DNA of 23,152 bases from a virus: the IMG/VR virus record IMGVR_UViG_3300038361_000102, positions 1 through 23,152 of that record; one strand, written 5' to 3'. Under the pieces are notes generated by a model that saw only the letters and a program-made list of their open reading frames with translations, did no database searches and was not told where the DNA came from. Positions 22,817 through 23,152 of the stretch are shown one piece after another. The first letter of the stretch is position 1, and each line of letters begins with the position of its first letter. Position numbers and translations under genes: made by a program.

Positions 22817-23017
22817 ATGAAATACATCAAGAAAATAAAAACAACACTAAGGAAAACCAATAAACATGCTGGCGAAATGGATGATGTTTTTAATACAAAA
22901 AGCGAACTTAACTCAGTTGACCTTAGCTTTTACGAGAATGGGATGTTGATATTTGTAGAAGATGAAAACCAAGTTTATAAAATATACCAAAAAGAAATAT
23001 TAACATGCGAAAACTAA
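22817..23017 (+). CDS. Small protein paired with an RHH-like gene
   Basis: 66 residues. The N-terminus is very basic (KYIKKIKTTLRKTNKH), and the second half has a strand-rich segment (NGMLIFVEDENQVYKIYQKEIL). The stop lies 13 bases inside the next gene, so the two are coupled, and both share a strong promoter. The arrangement resembles small toxin-antitoxin or regulator pairs, but I do not recognise a toxin family. It might also be a host-derived regulator or partner of the RHH-like protein. Confidence 0.6.
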   Translation: MKYIKKIKTTLRKTNKHAGEMDDVFNTKSELNSVDLSFYENGMLIFVEDENQVYKIYQKEILTCEN

Positions 23018-23139
23018 TAGACATACCAGAAGAAAACAAAGTACTTGAAAAGCTTCAAATACTTGCGGTAAAAGCAAAGAAAGACCTTAAAAACTACATA
23101 CAGGACTTACTTGTAGAACACGTGCGGGGGCAAAAATAA
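23005..23139 (+). CDS. Ribbon-helix-helix-like DNA-binding protein
   Basis: 44 residues, shorter than usual gene-finder limits. The beginning MRKLIDIP reads as the DNA-contacting strand of a ribbon-helix-helix dimer; residues 11-24 (NKVLEKLQILAVKA) and 26-40 (KDLKNYIQDLLVEHV) are the two helices, with the typical L/K-x-(L/Y)-I-x-D-L-L pattern of Arc/MetJ-type antitoxins and regulators. It overlaps the preceding gene by 13 bases and ends 13 bases before the window edge. Autoregulation at the 22762-22793 promoter would be expected. Confidence 0.6.
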   Translation: MRKLIDIPEENKVLEKLQILAVKAKKDLKNYIQDLLVEHVRGQK

Positions 23140-23152
23140 ATATTGCAGCTAA

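Noticed and set aside
1-23152. Integrase, attachment site, tRNA or repressor gene
   Set aside because: None was found on either strand, so temperate lifestyle cannot be claimed from this window alone.

Overview
This window looks like about 23 kb of a tailed-phage (or prophage) genome whose host belongs to the Bacteroidota. The evidence is AT-rich DNA, promoter-like TAnnTTTG boxes, almost no Shine-Dalgarno sequences before the genes, a replication protein with the BT4734-like primase N-terminus plus SF3 helicase arrangement typical of that phylum, and tail and head proteins that resemble Bacteroidota phage families. A tape-measure protein and a tail-tube-like protein, with no sheath gene seen, suggest a siphovirus-type particle. 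No integrase, tRNA, rRNA or CRISPR array was found. All family assignments come from reading the sequence, not from a database search.

Layout. From 18328 down to 1, nearly everything is on the minus strand and is tightly packed, with many ATGA, GTGA or TAATG start/stop overlaps, as in one long late operon. In transcription order it encodes: a ParB-domain/DNA methyltransferase fusion; terminase small and large subunits; a 34-residue membrane protein; a chaperone-like protein; two small tail-completion candidates; two large tail-tip/baseplate proteins; the tape measure; a signal-peptide protein; a ClpP-like head protease fused to a scaffold-like tail (probably with an internal start); the major capsid protein; a tail-tube-like protein; an unknown protein; the portal; a head-tail connector; a long repeat-rich fibre; small proteins; and a lysis-like cassette cut by the window edge. 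The portal lies about 10 kb downstream of the terminase, and tail genes sit between terminase and head genes, which is not the usual order. A small plus-strand DNA-binding-like gene (8902-9078) interrupts this block.

The 671-base gap between 18328 and 19000 is a dense control region. It holds seven copies of a 9-base motif (AGGTTAYAA) on both strands, three GC-rich 47-base direct repeats that each contain a hairpin, and three 15-base palindromes (7-1-7 geometry) just before promoter-like boxes for the rightward genes. It is the best candidate in the window for a replication origin and/or early/late switch.

From 19000 to the right end, genes are on the plus strand: a two-helix membrane protein, an unknown protein, a large hairpin, a protein with an SSB-like acidic tip (DDLPF), a primase-helicase, a small unknown protein, and finally a two-gene unit behind the best-matching promoter in the window whose second gene looks like a ribbon-helix-helix regulator. 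Together this is a replication and accessory module diverging from the late virion module.
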